Of a DNA stretch of 64,000 nt, positions 43,040-53,655 are shown piece after piece. How positions within the stretch are numbered: the stretch's first letter is position 1; each line of letters begins with the position of its first letter. Origin of the DNA: Arabidopsis thaliana (Eukaryota; Streptophyta; Magnoliopsida; Brassicales; Brassicaceae). The notes under the pieces were generated by a model. It saw only the letters and a list, made by a program, of their open reading frames with translations, did not search any database and was not told the origin of the DNA. The stretch is taken from NCBI RefSeq assembly GCF_000001735.4, contig NC_003070.9, positions 13,820,001 through 13,884,000 of the forward strand. The letters are read 5' to 3'. A program made the position numbers and the translations under genes.

Positions 43040-44719
43040 TGATGCAAACAGATAAAATGTGATCAGAAGTCACTAAGTCAAGCCAAGCAATAACAGTTTT
43101 GGGGTTTCTAACAGTCCTAAGCGAACATGCAGAAAACAGAAGCAATAACAGAATTACTAAAATCACTCGACCACAACAGGCTGATGCTAGAAGTAGGATG
43201 TGGTCGAGTAACAGGTCGAGTAACAGACAGGAAACAAGACAATCTTACTCGACTGCACAGTCTGTTGCCAGACACTGGGTGTGGTCGAGTAAGTTGGTCG
43301 AGTGATTGTAAAAACTAAGAAACAGGCAATGAGAACGATCAAGCGATAACGATAAAACAGAGAAATAAGATAGACGAGAAATTCCTAAGGATGGGGTAAT
43401 CGAGTAGAGTGGTATCCTAGCCTATTCGAATGGTTAACAAGCGCAATCAAGCTATCCCTAGACAACAGGTTCAACAACAGATCAATTCACTCCCGTGATA
43501 GAAATCCTCAAGCAAAGCTAGCCCAGACTAATTCCCATTAACGGAATCTAACTATGGAGGCAATAAGAACAGACTGATAAAGTCAATAAACGCTCTAAAC
43601 GGCCAATCCCTTGGGATAGAGACGCATATCTCAGGAACTAGTGGATCAAGCATTCCATCGAACACCTTCTGGGTGCGGGAATGCTTGAGATCGAATTCCA
43701 GTTGATCAGAAAGAAATAAGCAGTAAACGCAACTAGTCCTAAAGGGATTTAATCAATTCTAAAACTTAACCATTCTACAGACTACGGATTCCACAACTAC
43801 TCTATCCCATCCCTAAGAGTTCTAAGTCACTACTCAGACAACATGCTCAAAGACATAAACGCAGATAAACGATAATATTGCATAAGTAAAGAGATAAAGA
43901 GTAGAGAAACAAGATGACAGATGAAATCAAACGCGGAATCTGAATAACTTGGAAAAATCTCGAATTACAGGTTGTAGAAGCAAAAGCGGCGCAGCAGAGT
44001 AAAACAGAAAATAAAACTGAAGCAAAAACTCAATGTCGACTGGATGTCTCAGGACAGAACCCTAAGACATCTATTTATACAAAACGAAATAAAATGATAG
44101 TAGACGGGCCAATAACCTAATCGCTCGGCCCATAGAGAGATAATGGGCCGAGATGGGCTTCGTGATCCGATGGAGGTCCAGGCCGCTTCCAAACACTTTG
44201 TCTTCTCCTCTTCTCTTCCTTGTGCTCAGCTTGTCTAGTTGAGTGCGGATTTGAGTAGACTGTGAAGACGTGATCGAGTGTCCGGTCGAGTGATGCTGAT
44301 GGTGGTGAGTGATGATACTTGACCAGGGGGTCGAGTAACTTGGTAGAGTGAATGGTCGAGTGATGGTGATGGTGTGGCGAAGTGATACTCGACCAGGGGG
44401 TCGAGTAGTGTCATCGAGTGGCCTGAGCTGAGGTTACTCGACCTGGTGGTCGAGTGGATGGGAAGAATAGCTTCAAAGTCACTCGACCAGGGGGTCGAGT
44501 ATGTCTTCTGGTTCTGGCTCGTTTCTTCCAATTTGCTTGCAAACAGCTCCAAATCACCTGAAAACAACTCGGAAATGCAATATGTATGCAAAGCTATCCT
44601 AATCATGCAAAGTATGCAAGAATGATGAGAAATGATATAAAACAGTGATGAATGATACGAAACTGGACTCAAAACGATGATGAATGGACACCGAAAATAT
44701 GCAAATTATAGACATATCA
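43040..44719 (-). mobile_element. LTR-like insertion (1.68 kb, probable solo LTR) in the MULE gene
   Basis: On the minus strand it begins TGATATGTCTATAATTTGC and ends TTTTATCTGTTTGCATCA, with TG..CA boundaries. It interrupts FAR1-type coding sequence (VEMM before, PFGLTPK after). A canonical TATAAATAG lies on the minus strand near 44072-44080. No ORF, PBS or PPT. Flanking 5-mers do not match, so boundaries may be off by a few bases or the target duplication is lost. U3 carries a GGTCGAGT array. Confidence 0.65.
44220..44505. repeat. Array of ACTCGACC / GGTCGAGT palindromic motifs
   Basis: Repeated (G)GTCGAGT and ACTCGACC motifs, three arranged as 20-bp palindromes ACTCGACC-NNNN-GGTCGAGT (about 44388, 44435 and 44482) and others single. 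They lie just upstream of the TATA box of the LTR-like insertion. Further copies occur downstream at 43167-43305. Confidence 0.9.
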
Positions 44720-45711
44720 CTACTCATCATTTCAACGGTTGCTTTTGCTGAAATCTCTGACATCTCGGCACATCTACATGTTGTTTTTGAGAGATAGTTA
44801 ATTCTCGATTTCCCTTCAACAAATGCTTCATAGATGTCCTCACTAAATAATGGTTATGGTTCATCTTGAATGATACAACCTTATATTTTCCGGTCTTCTC
44901 AACGTAGCAAGCCATATAAGCATTACAACCACACCGTGTGATTGGTTGTGAATATGATTTTATGACCTTAGGTTCTTTCCTATACCCTTGTTTTGAGCAA
45001 ACATAAAGAAGCCTTACTACCTTCCCTTTTTTTCATCTTCCGTTGTTTGCCTACATTGAAACCATGATTGCCTCCATACTTTTTATAAGTTATATATGCA
45101 ATCTGATCAGAACTGAACTCCATTCCAATATATATGTCATCTTTCTTCTCATTATCATTATTTGCCTCTAAAGCAGCAGCCTCTTTAGTTACAACGTCAT
45201 CCTCGTTGTTAGCTATTTCATCTTCTTCTTCAAATTCATTGGCCGAAGCTTCGTTTTCCCTTATTGAGTCATATTTTTTCTCAACCAAAAGTTCTTCACT
45301 TATATGATTACTCTCCCTTGCAACTGTTCTTAACATTTCCTGATCAACAAGTTCAATAACAAAAAAAAAGTTGCTCTAAAAAACATAATTCATAAAACAA
45401 AATTAACATTAAAACTCATACATGTATTAATTATAATTAGTTGTCTCTATTTGTTCACAACCAGGCTTAAGAAATTTTTCTTCAACAAAGATAAGAGAAT
45501 CTGAAACTTTACCTCGAGTTGATGATTAAAAAACAAAGTATTGTTCCTTCTTCAAAAAATCTGTCGTGCTTTTGAAAAGAACTTCTAAAGATAAGTTGGG
45601 TTACAAGAAATAAAATAAAGAGATAGCATCTAACCCTAATCTATATCTTTGATTAAAATAAATATTTATTTATCTATAAAAAGGAGGAGAAAACGTCATA
45701 ATTTTTTTCTT

Positions 45712-45962
45712 TTTATTAAACTTCTTGTCTTTTTCTTCAAAATTGCTAAATTTCATTATTAAAAAAAAAGAGGAAAAGATTTGAAAAACGTCAGCTTAAT
45801 GTACGGAAGTGAATAAAAAGATTTTTATTTCTTTTTTCTATTTTTAATTTTAGCTTTAAATTATTATGTAGTTTAAGTATGATATGACATGTTTTTATTG
45901 GGTAATGCAAAGGGAGGTGAATAAATGGGTTCACCCCTTCACCCAAGTTTCGTTCCTTGGAG
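45712..45962 (-). repeat. Right terminal inverted repeat of the MULE
   Basis: Partner of 40152-40414; contains TTTTTATTGGGTAATGCAAAG then GGAGGTGAATAAA and CAAGTTTCGTTCCTTGGAGA at the outer end. Confidence 0.8.
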
Positions 45963-47390
45963 AGTTGGAAACTTTATCTTGTAGAACAAAAGTTATGTAC
46001 ATTGTTTACTCCAAACTATTTTTAATTTTGGAAAATAGATTAGCAACTTATAATGCAGTTATTGGTTTTAGACTAATAGTTCTAGATTCTAAATATACTT
46101 TTACATAACGTTGCATGAACCCAAAGTAAACACAATGATGAACAAATATTTTTAAACAAATAGTGAAAAGAGAAAAACATAGATGATAAGAAAATAAATT
46201 ACGACATATATGAGAATAATATTTAGACAAATAGTAACTAAAAAGAAAAAATTAAATTCTTTAATTTAATATCGGAAGCTTTGTGGAGAAATTGAAAATT
46301 AAAAATAATCATAAGGGACTGGTATGATATATAAGAAGAAAAGAGAAGAAAAATAAGAGATGAAATGAGAATTAAAAAAAAAAGTAGAAGAAATGTGTAT
46401 GCCACATGTATTTATGGGAGGAAAAATTTCAGTTATTTAGACTAAAAAGTAGAAGAATTGGGAAGAAAATGTTTAATTTGGATGGTGAAAAAATGCTTCG
46501 TTATTGGACAAATGAGAGAGTATTGAGAAGATTTATGTTTTCCCAATTCTTTTCCTCTATTTACACTATCTAGTCATACCCTTCATATATAGAGTCAAAT
46601 ACTAAAATAATAATTGATATAACATTACAGACAAGTAGGTAAATGTTTAATATCTCAATGTTGTTTCTCTGAAATAATATATAACGGTGCCATATAAGTT
46701 CTGAATCAACATTTCATACCGCATAGTCTTTCTTGCCATATCTTAAATGTACTAGTAAACTTGTTTAAATTTTTACTGTAATATTTGACGCGATTAAATT
46801 CATTTTATGCAATATAATCCGGAGAATAGCATAAACAGTTCTTCTAATATATATTACATCTCGGATTTTATACAAAGATATCAATATCATTTTTATTCAT
46901 AGTCTCTATATAGTATCCATTACTTTGGATATACTTTGAAACTTATTAAGTTTCTATGAAACTATCTACAATAGTTACTTAGACTACATACAATGGTCAT
47001 TTTTCTAAGCAGTTGAATGAAATACAATGATTTATTTTTTAAAAAATAAAGCTTATGTGGAGGCAACAAAGCTGAAACATTACAACATCTTTGAACTCTT
47101 TGAAGTGAGCTTCATATTGCCACATGTCATGCATTTATTGATTTGTTTTTTAGTTATATAATAAAGATTAGATAAAGATATGTGTTTGATATCTATTGGA
47201 CGTTAAGATTTTGGAAATTTGTTATCCAACCCGATATTTGAAATTGATTATATCGTAGAATATAAAATATTTTTTTAATATTTTTATACCCAAATTCATC
47301 ATTTTTATACTCTATATAGAAACTTGTTTCATTTTATTTTGACAAAAAAAACAATTTTACTATATTTTTGCTAATAGCTTTTAGAAACTT
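45963..47390. other. Gene-free AT-rich stretch
   Basis: No coding region, structured repeat or element end recognised. Confidence 0.4.
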
Positions 47391-47420
47391 TTGTTTATTT
47401 TTTGTCGTCTTATAAGTAAA

Positions 47421-48524
47421 ATAGATCCTAATAATAACCTTTTTACCTTCCAAAATTCTTCTAATTACCCTTTCACCTACCAAAATTCCAACAATTTTCA
47501 GTTTCAAAATCAATTTCCCAACCATCCCCAACATATACCAAATTATAGATACCCACCAAATTTCTTCATGTCGTCAGCTATTACAAACCACCGTCCATAT
47601 CATGGATCGATTATGTCACCGTCGTCTCAAGCACCCTCTTATTCTTCTACTCCAATGGGTAATGAAACTAATACGAATGTTGGAGCAACTGAATTCCCGG
47701 AATTTTCTACACAAATGGCTCTTGGTGTTATGAGTGGTGTTCACGAAACTATTCCAAATGAAGAGGATTTAACTTGTAATCATTCGAGAAGCTCCAAATG
47801 GACCACTGATCAAAATTTGGTGCTACTGAGTAGGTGGATTAAATATGAACAAATAGTATCGTTGGTAGAAACCAAAAAGGTGAGTCATAATGGGGTAAAA
47901 TTGCTGAGTACTGTGCTCATTTGATACTCCGTGTGATGGAGTTTTGTGCAGAAATAACTACAACTATGTGTACAAAAGTTTGGGCAAATGGGCTGGCGCT
48001 TAGGATAACGTTAAACGCATGCAACAAAGTGGGTGGTCTAAGGATGGTGTATTGGCAAAAGCGCATGAACTATATTCAAATGCTGGTAATGGAAATTTTG
48101 AATTATATTAGAGTGGCTCTCAATCCGTGATCAACCACATTATGGTAGTCAAGTAGAAGGAAATACTGGTTCTGGAAGTAGTGGATCTAAGAGAACCCAC
48201 GAGAGTGATGTCAGGGATGCAAACTCTGTAGGATCTAGTGCTCGTCCAATAGGGAGTGATATTGCTAAGAAAAAAACAAAAAAGAAAGGTAAGGGCGCAG
48301 CCGTAGAAGTAATCAACGAAGAATGGAATGAATTCAAACAATTAAAGACTTAAGAGTTGGATCGATTGAACAACATATCCATGTTGCAAAATGAGACAAA
48401 CGAATTGATTAAGGAAACGACCCAAACTAAAAAGATGAAGATGTATCTCAACCTAACTGAAAAGGAACATCTCGATGACAAGGGCAAAGAGTTGTTTCAG
48501 AAGTTGAGCCACAATTTATTTTGA
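47421..48524 (+). pseudogene. PIF/Harbinger-associated Myb/SANT-like (NAM-associated type) protein remnant
   Basis: The N-terminus is Asn/Gln/Pro-rich, then SSKWTTDQNLVLLSRWIKYE (Myb/SANT-like start), a frameshifted middle (NNYNYVYKSLGKWAG and QQSGWSKDGVLAKAHELYSN), and a C-terminal coiled part (ARPIGSDIAKKKTKKKGKG, and MYLNLTEKEHLDDKGKELFQ). This is the second protein of PIF/Harbinger elements, which helps the transposase bind DNA. The expected start is ATA instead of ATG at 47421 (followed by GATCCT, giving DPNNN), and frameshifts and a TAA at about 48351 interrupt it. Confidence 0.7.
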
Positions 48525-48895
48525 AAATAATTGTTGTCAAGTGGCTATTTGTATTTTGTCACTTCGTGCTTTAATAATTTGTGTTTGTCACTTTCTCATT
48601 TTGTAATGATTGTTTGTCATTTTCTCCTTTAATAATTTGTATTAATTCCTTATGCTTTAATAATGTGTGTTTGTCACTTTCTGCCTTTAATAATTTGTAT
48701 TGTCATGTTATGATTTAATAATGTAATCTGTCAGTTTTGGCTTTTAATAACAGAATTTTATCCTTATCCTTGTCTTTTGTGTTTTAACCACTCAATTTGA
48801 ATCCAATCCTCTAGCCATTTTTTAAATATAAATAGGGACTCTTTCTTCCATTGATGTACCAATACCACAAATCTCTTCTTACTAAAAAATATTCA

Positions 48896-49245
48896 ATGGA
48901 TCCATCAAAATATCCTTTTGATATTGAACCTTACCAATAGCAGTCTAAAATTGAAGAGAAGTATATTATCAACTGGTTTAGGGAGCGCCGAAACAAAATA
49001 AAGGAAGACTATTCATCTCATAGCAAGAGAAAATACTTCAAGAGAGATCATGCAGCAGCAAATCAAAGACTAATTGACGAATACTTTGCAATTCAACCAA
49101 CATATGAAGATACAATGTTTTGTAAGCGCTCCGAGTGCGAAAACATGTTTTACTTGGGATCGTTGCAGACCTATCAAGCAGCGACAACTACTTCACCAAA
49201 CGATTTGAGGCAACCAAGAAAGAAGGTATATCTCTATTAGAAAAA
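48896..49245 (+). pseudogene. PIF/Harbinger (HARBI1-like) transposase N-terminal fragment
   Basis: It starts with ATG (MDPSKYPFDIEPYQ), has a TAG at 48938, continues KRKYFKRDHAAANQRLIDEY and FAIQPTYEDTMFCKR, then in another frame RKHVLLGIVADLSSSDNYFT and EGISLLEKCTTAV. This matches the start of Harbinger nucleases (LFRRRFRM..LFLRIVxDL, LQKCTAAxRMLAYG). It breaks off exactly where Gly/Arg repeats begin at about 49245, before any DDE catalytic motif. Confidence 0.75.
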
Positions 49246-49520
49246 TGTACTACGGCCGTGGAGATGGCCGTGGAAATGGCCGTGGTGGTGGAAGTAGAGA
49301 TGGTCGTGGTGGTGGAAGTGGAGATGGTCGTGGAATTGGTGGTGGTTACCGTGGAAGAGGAATAATTCCGGCTGCATTTATGGGCCGTGGCCGTGGAAGT
49401 GGTAACCATGGTCAAATGTCCATTGACGCCTTGCTAGCTCAAGAAGCAAGGAAATTGATGTCGGCTCTTCATCCAGACAGACTTGCGTGAACGTTGTGGT
49501 ACATGTGAATGTCTCTCTTG

Positions 49521-49551
<31 letters not shown>

Positions 49552-49873
49552 TTTGCAAAGTGATTGTGTGCTTGGTGTTTTTAACTTGAGTAGGACAGAA
49601 TTTGCTTCACAAATTGATAAATATAAGAACTTGTCAAAATGTATAACTGAATTTGGTGTCGGATTATAAATTTCATCACTGGTTTTTATATATATGAGAT
49701 GCGGAAAATTGATTGTGTTATTTGTGTATAACTGAACTTGTGAAAAATTGTATGATTGATATCGATCAATATCATTATTGTATCTCTGGTTTTTATAGAA
49801 CATAATTAAAAGTTACTTGTCTACTTTGTTATTGACTTGATTAGGATTAACAGAAAATATGATTTGGTTCACA

Positions 49874-50443
49874 TCTATATATACATTTTTGCAGTCATTT
49901 TGTGAAATAAATCCTGTAGTTGAGACTTATTTACAATGGTTGCCACTGGATTTTAATATTTGTTTTTGATAATTAGAAAAAAAATCTTCGAATTAAATAT
50001 TTGACATTTAACAATTTTCCTAAAATCTCTCTACATTAACTACACGATTGGTTACTAAAATAAAACTTTCAAAATATTTAATATCATTTAATTACTACAA
50101 AATTATCATTATTGATATTGTTTTTCTGCATGACTATTACAATTCAATTATAATCATCAAACCGCAGAGATATTTGATAGCATTTAATTACTAGATAATT
50201 TTAAAAATAAATGATTCATAAACATATGATAAATAAGATCAACATTAATAAAATAAATGAGTTTTTTTTACGGGACGGGTTGGCAGGACGGGTTTGGCAG
50301 GACGTTACTTAATAACAATTCTAAACTATAAAATAAAAATATTTTATAGATAGTTACATAGATAGTTACAAATTACAAACTTTTATATATATTAATTTTA
50401 AAGTATAAATTGTCCCCGCGGTATACCGCGGGTGAAGATCTAG
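49874..50443 (+). mobile_element. Non-autonomous Helitron (570 bp) in an intron
   Basis: Starts TCTATATATACATTTTTGCAG after a host A and ends with the palindrome CCGCGGTATACCGCGG, then GTGAAGATCTAG before a host T. These are standard Helitron ends (5' TC, 3' hairpin then CTRR, insertion between A and T). It is related to the minus-strand copy at 59056-59652. Confidence 0.85.
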
Positions 50444-51708
50444 TTGATCATAATTTATGAACTTGTGAAATTGTTTGACTGATTTGGATCATGATAATAA
50501 TTGTGTTATTGGTTTTTAAGTTGATGACATAATCAAATTGATTGTTTGTTATTTATTAATTGTGTCTCTGGTTTTTATAGAACATAAATAAAAATAACTT
50601 GTATGCTTTGTTATATACTTGATTAGGATTAACAGAAGAAATGATTTGGTTCATGTTAATAATTGTTTTTGACTCAAGTAAATTTGTTAATTGGTTTACA
50701 TTTACTTGAGTAAAACAGAAAACGTGAGTAAAACAAAACTTGATTGTTTTTTAACCGTAAACGAAATTATCTACATTTAACTGAATTGTTTCTGATTTGT
50801 ATTTTGTTCCAACGTCTATTTGTGAAACAAAACAAAAATTAATTGTGTGTCTAATTTGTTAATTTTCTGGATTTGAGGTTTGGTATCGACAACCGTCCTC
50901 AGCGTGCAATTGTAGCTGCAGTAAGAAGACACTTTGATGGTCTATGGTTCAACATATCATTTGTTCTCCATCATGCTATACTTCAATGGTGGGGAGACTT
51001 TATTATAAGTTTGATATCTTTTACCAAATACTTCAAAAAACTTAATCTTTCTAATTTGTAACCTTAATTGTTTGTTTTTCTTTCGGAGCAATCTTTCTAT
51101 TGGAATCCAATCCATTTGAATGATGTGTATCACCTCTGGTATCATGTAGTTGCTGCCCGCCTTAGAGACATGATCTGTAAGGCTAAAACTTCCGAGAATA
51201 AACCTGATTGGATAAGTGAGGACACATGGCAGGCTATGTTGGAGTAGTGGAGCACTATTGAAGCTAAGAAGTAGAGCAAGACAGACTCTGCCAATCGACT
51301 CTCCGACCGTAACGTGTTTGGGCCACATCGGCACACAGCAGGTGCTAGATCTTATGAACAACTTCGAAACATAATTGTAAGTGAATTCAAATTTATTACA
51401 TTTTTGTTATCTTCTTTATAAGTAAACGTGTCATTAATGTGTTGTACATGTTTTCTACAGTGGTAGAAGGAAGGTGTTGAGCCTTCGATGCTCTGCATCC
51501 TTAGGAAGACTCATCGTAAAGCTGATGACACATATGTGGATGATAAGGCAAAGGCCTTTGATGAAGAAATTCAGAGACAGCTTGACGAGATCGAGATCTC
51601 TAGAAACTCATCAGGTCCTTCTACTACTGATGATAGCACCAATTTCACAGGCCTCACTCGTCTTGACGAAGACAATATATACTACAAGGTAACGAGTTTC
51701 TAGCACTA

Positions 51709-52065
51709 TAGAAACTGAAGTTGTTAATATGGTCTAAAGTTGTTTAGCGCTAAATTTTTGGAAACTGAAGTTGTTTGGTCCAAAATTATTAAAAAATGAA
51801 GTTGTTTAGCACTTTAAGAAACTATAGAAACAGAAGTTGTTTTGTCCAAACTTATTAGAAACTTTATCAACTGAAGTTGTTTAGAACTTTAAGAAACTTT
51901 AGAAACTGAAGTTGTTTAGAAACTGAAGTTGTTTGGTCCAAACTTATTAGAAAACTTAGAAATCGAAATTTTTTTTTTTTTTTTTTTTTTAAAAACCAAA
52001 TTTGTTTTGTATGTTCTAAAGTTGTTTAGCACTTTCACAAACTAAAGTTGTTTATTTGGTCTTTG
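51709..52065. repeat. Degenerate tandem repeat filling an intron
   Basis: GAAACTGAAGTTGTTTGGTCC-like units recur about eight times with variable spacing between the last two exons of the Transposase_24-type gene. Confidence 0.85.
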
Positions 52066-52449
52066 ATTTCTTTAAAGGTTATAGCACCTCAAAATGGAAG
52101 GATTTTTGGTGTTGGAGATATCAGTACACGCGAGCGAGGTGAAAGCTCAACAGCTGGTGCTTTGGGTAGAGTCACTCTTGAACGCCAAGTCATAACCTTG
52201 CAAGAGCAGCTGGCATCTGTTGTGGAGTACATGAAACAATACATGCCAAATGGTGCACCAAACTTTGGCTCGACGCAGCGTACAGAAGGAACCGACGCTT
52301 CAGTGACCAGTCTAGACCGTGCTAACAACATTGAGAATGAACATACTGATCGGGACCAAGATGATGACATTAAATCATTTAACCCTTTGAATGAGGATGA
52401 TGATGAGGATCTTGATGGTGAGGATGAAGCAGGTTCTGCTGCCTTTTAA

Positions 52450-53480
52450 GTAATCTACTCGTTAAATTTCCTACTCTTTTTATGGTTTGAGTATTGTTTA
52501 ATTATGCTTTTCGTCCAATTAATTAAGGTTACAAGACATTAACCTTAATTTATTGCTTTCTGAATTATGTTTTTTATCTTATTAATCCAGACTTTTGTGG
52601 ATGAAGATATAATTAACTATTTTGATGTATGATATTAATTATGCTTTTCTGAATTCTTGTTTTTACATTTGATTTCTTTTTTTATGCAAAACAAATTAAT
52701 ACACTAATTAGAATGTATTAAAACAGAATTAGTCTTTTGATAAGTTGGCAACAAATATAAAAAATATAATTAATTGTAACTAATAACACCAAAATAGTCG
52801 ACATAAGTTGTTGCTAAATTGCAACTAAAGCATGTGGTAGTTTGTAAATAATAAGTGACAAGAATATCGTTAGACTTGTTGTTAAATTTTTGTGTCTACA
52901 TCGTAACATTTGTTACAAGAAGATTTGTTGCACATAATTACGGTTCGTCTGAAGGTAATAAGTTGTTGCAATTTACTTCAATGATCTTGTGACAGTTTGT
53001 AAGAGGTACTTACAGTGTATCTTGTAACAATTTGTATCAAGTTTGTTATTAACATATATTGTCTCTTCCTTGTATCATTTTATGACATGTTTTTTTGTTG
53101 CATTTCATATCAGTTTTGTTATTACATTTCTGTAACTAAGTGGAAAGAATATTTACTATATACTTTTTGCTATTTGGTAGCAATTAGTTTCAAAAATTCT
53201 GAAGATAAATGTTACTATTGTGCTTCAATTATTTTAGTGGTAAGTGGTAATAAAGAGTATCAAAGTATGTCCACGATATTTGTAACAAATTTTCCATGAG
53301 TTTTTAGTCTTCTTTTTGTAAGTTTATAACAAGGTTTTTTGTGGCTACGTTGTGGCAAATTTCTTACCGTTTGCCACACAAATATTTTGCGTCAAGAACA
53401 TTGTTACATGTTTTATTTTGATGCTTTTCCATAACAAATCCATATTTGTTACAAAATTGTTATTATACCCACTATTTTAT
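52450..53480. other. Non-coding stretch with recurrent TTGTTAC/TTGCAAC motifs
   Basis: From about 52740 to 53460 TTGTTAC, TTGTAAC, TTGTTGC and their inverses recur densely, as in CACTA or MULE subterminal regions. No terminus could be fixed. Confidence 0.45.
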
Positions 53481-53514
53481 TTGTAACTATATTAACCAAA
53501 AATTAAAGTGAATA

Positions 53515-53621
53515 TAGTATTACTTGTTTTACCACTATTACAAAAAAATAATAGATACATACATAGTGTTACTTGTTCTACCAGTAGTACCAAAAAACAA
53601 CAGAAACATACATAGTATTAC
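53515..53621. repeat. Left YAGTATTAY motif cluster
   Basis: A ~50-bp unit (AGT(A/G)TTACTTGTT(T/C)TACCA..ACATACAT) is tandemly repeated. Exact YAGTATTAY at 53515 and 53613, one-mismatch copy at 53564. Confidence 0.8.
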
Positions 53622-53655
53622 AAAAGGAAGAATCCAATATTACATAGTTGTCCAG

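Larger units (their letters stand above)
41133..45336 (-). pseudogene. FAR1/FHY3-like MULE transposase, interrupted
   Basis: In order on the minus strand: acidic N-terminus and FAR1 DNA-binding domain (IYIGMEFSSDQIAYITYKKY, 45140-44980, continuing after a frameshift as FVCSKQGYRKEP, ITRCGCNAYMAC and FKMNHNHYL to 44727). Then 43030-42480 with KKDYRNYIYQKRMAKMEKED, FGDVICFE (first catalytic Asp) and FLGAMSGKQPKTILTDQ (second Asp). Then 42246-41800 with WHIYQNAAKKLSHVFHG and QRSESMNNILKKYLKH-type sequence. A SWIM zinc finger follows (CYSCMKFRFAGILCLHALKM, 41665-41560), and a Lys/Glu-rich tail ends at 41133. Domain order matches FAR1-related proteins, which derive from such transposases. Stops, frameshifts and two insertions disable it. 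Confidence 0.85.
40152..45962 (-). mobile_element. MULE with long terminal inverted repeats and FAR1-like transposase
   Basis: 40152-40414 is the imperfect inverse of 45712-45962. The shared blocks include AAGTTTC(A/G)TTC, GGGAGGTGAATAAA, CATGTTTTTATTGG, AGTATGATATGACATG, TTTAGCTTTAA and AAACTTCTTGTCTTTTTCTT. Between them a FAR1/FHY3-type gene runs on the minus strand. Two later insertions (42253-42476 and 43040-44719) interrupt it. Long TIRs with this gene content define a FAR1-type Mutator-like element. Confidence 0.85.
49245..52449 (+). pseudogene. Transposase_24-type (Ptta/En/Spm) gene with RGG-rich first exon
   Basis: Exon 1 (49245-49489) encodes GRGDGRGNGRGGGSRDGRGG-type repeats, then MSIDALLAQEARKLMSALHP, with a donor at 49490. 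Exon 2 begins at about 50872 in matching phase (FGIDNRPQRAIVAAVRRHFD). Next exon from about 51097: HLWYHVVAARLRDMICKAKT, WISEDTWQAMLE, NVFGPHRHTAGARSYEQLRN; then 51465-51691 (GVEPSMLCILRKTHRKADDT and YVDDKAKAFDEEIQRQLDEI). The last exon runs 52077-52449 (acidic tail ending AGSAAF). This is the standard architecture of Brassicaceae Transposase_24 genes. Stops at about 51247, 51272 and 51465 show decay. A Helitron lies in intron 1 and a repeat fills the last intron. The 5' end is fused to the Harbinger remnant. Confidence 0.75.

Noticed and set aside
43167-44505. GGTCGAGT repeats as a CRISPR-like array
   Set aside because: Plant nuclear DNA; motifs are 8-bp half-sites with irregular spacing inside an LTR-like element.
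49245-49490. Stand-alone glycine/arginine-rich RNA-binding protein
   Set aside because: The frame ends in MSIDALLAQ..LHPDRL and splices in phase to Transposase_24 exons, so it is exon 1 of that gene.
52089-52370. Minus-strand open frame opposite the last Transposase_24 exon
   Set aside because: Antisense shadow; the plus-strand exon has the expected family sequence and splice acceptor.
53532-53548. CACTATTACAAAAAAAT read as a CACTA terminus
   Set aside because: It is part of a ~50-bp tandem repeat and the adjacent gene is a MuDR-type MULE, so the resemblance is probably chance.
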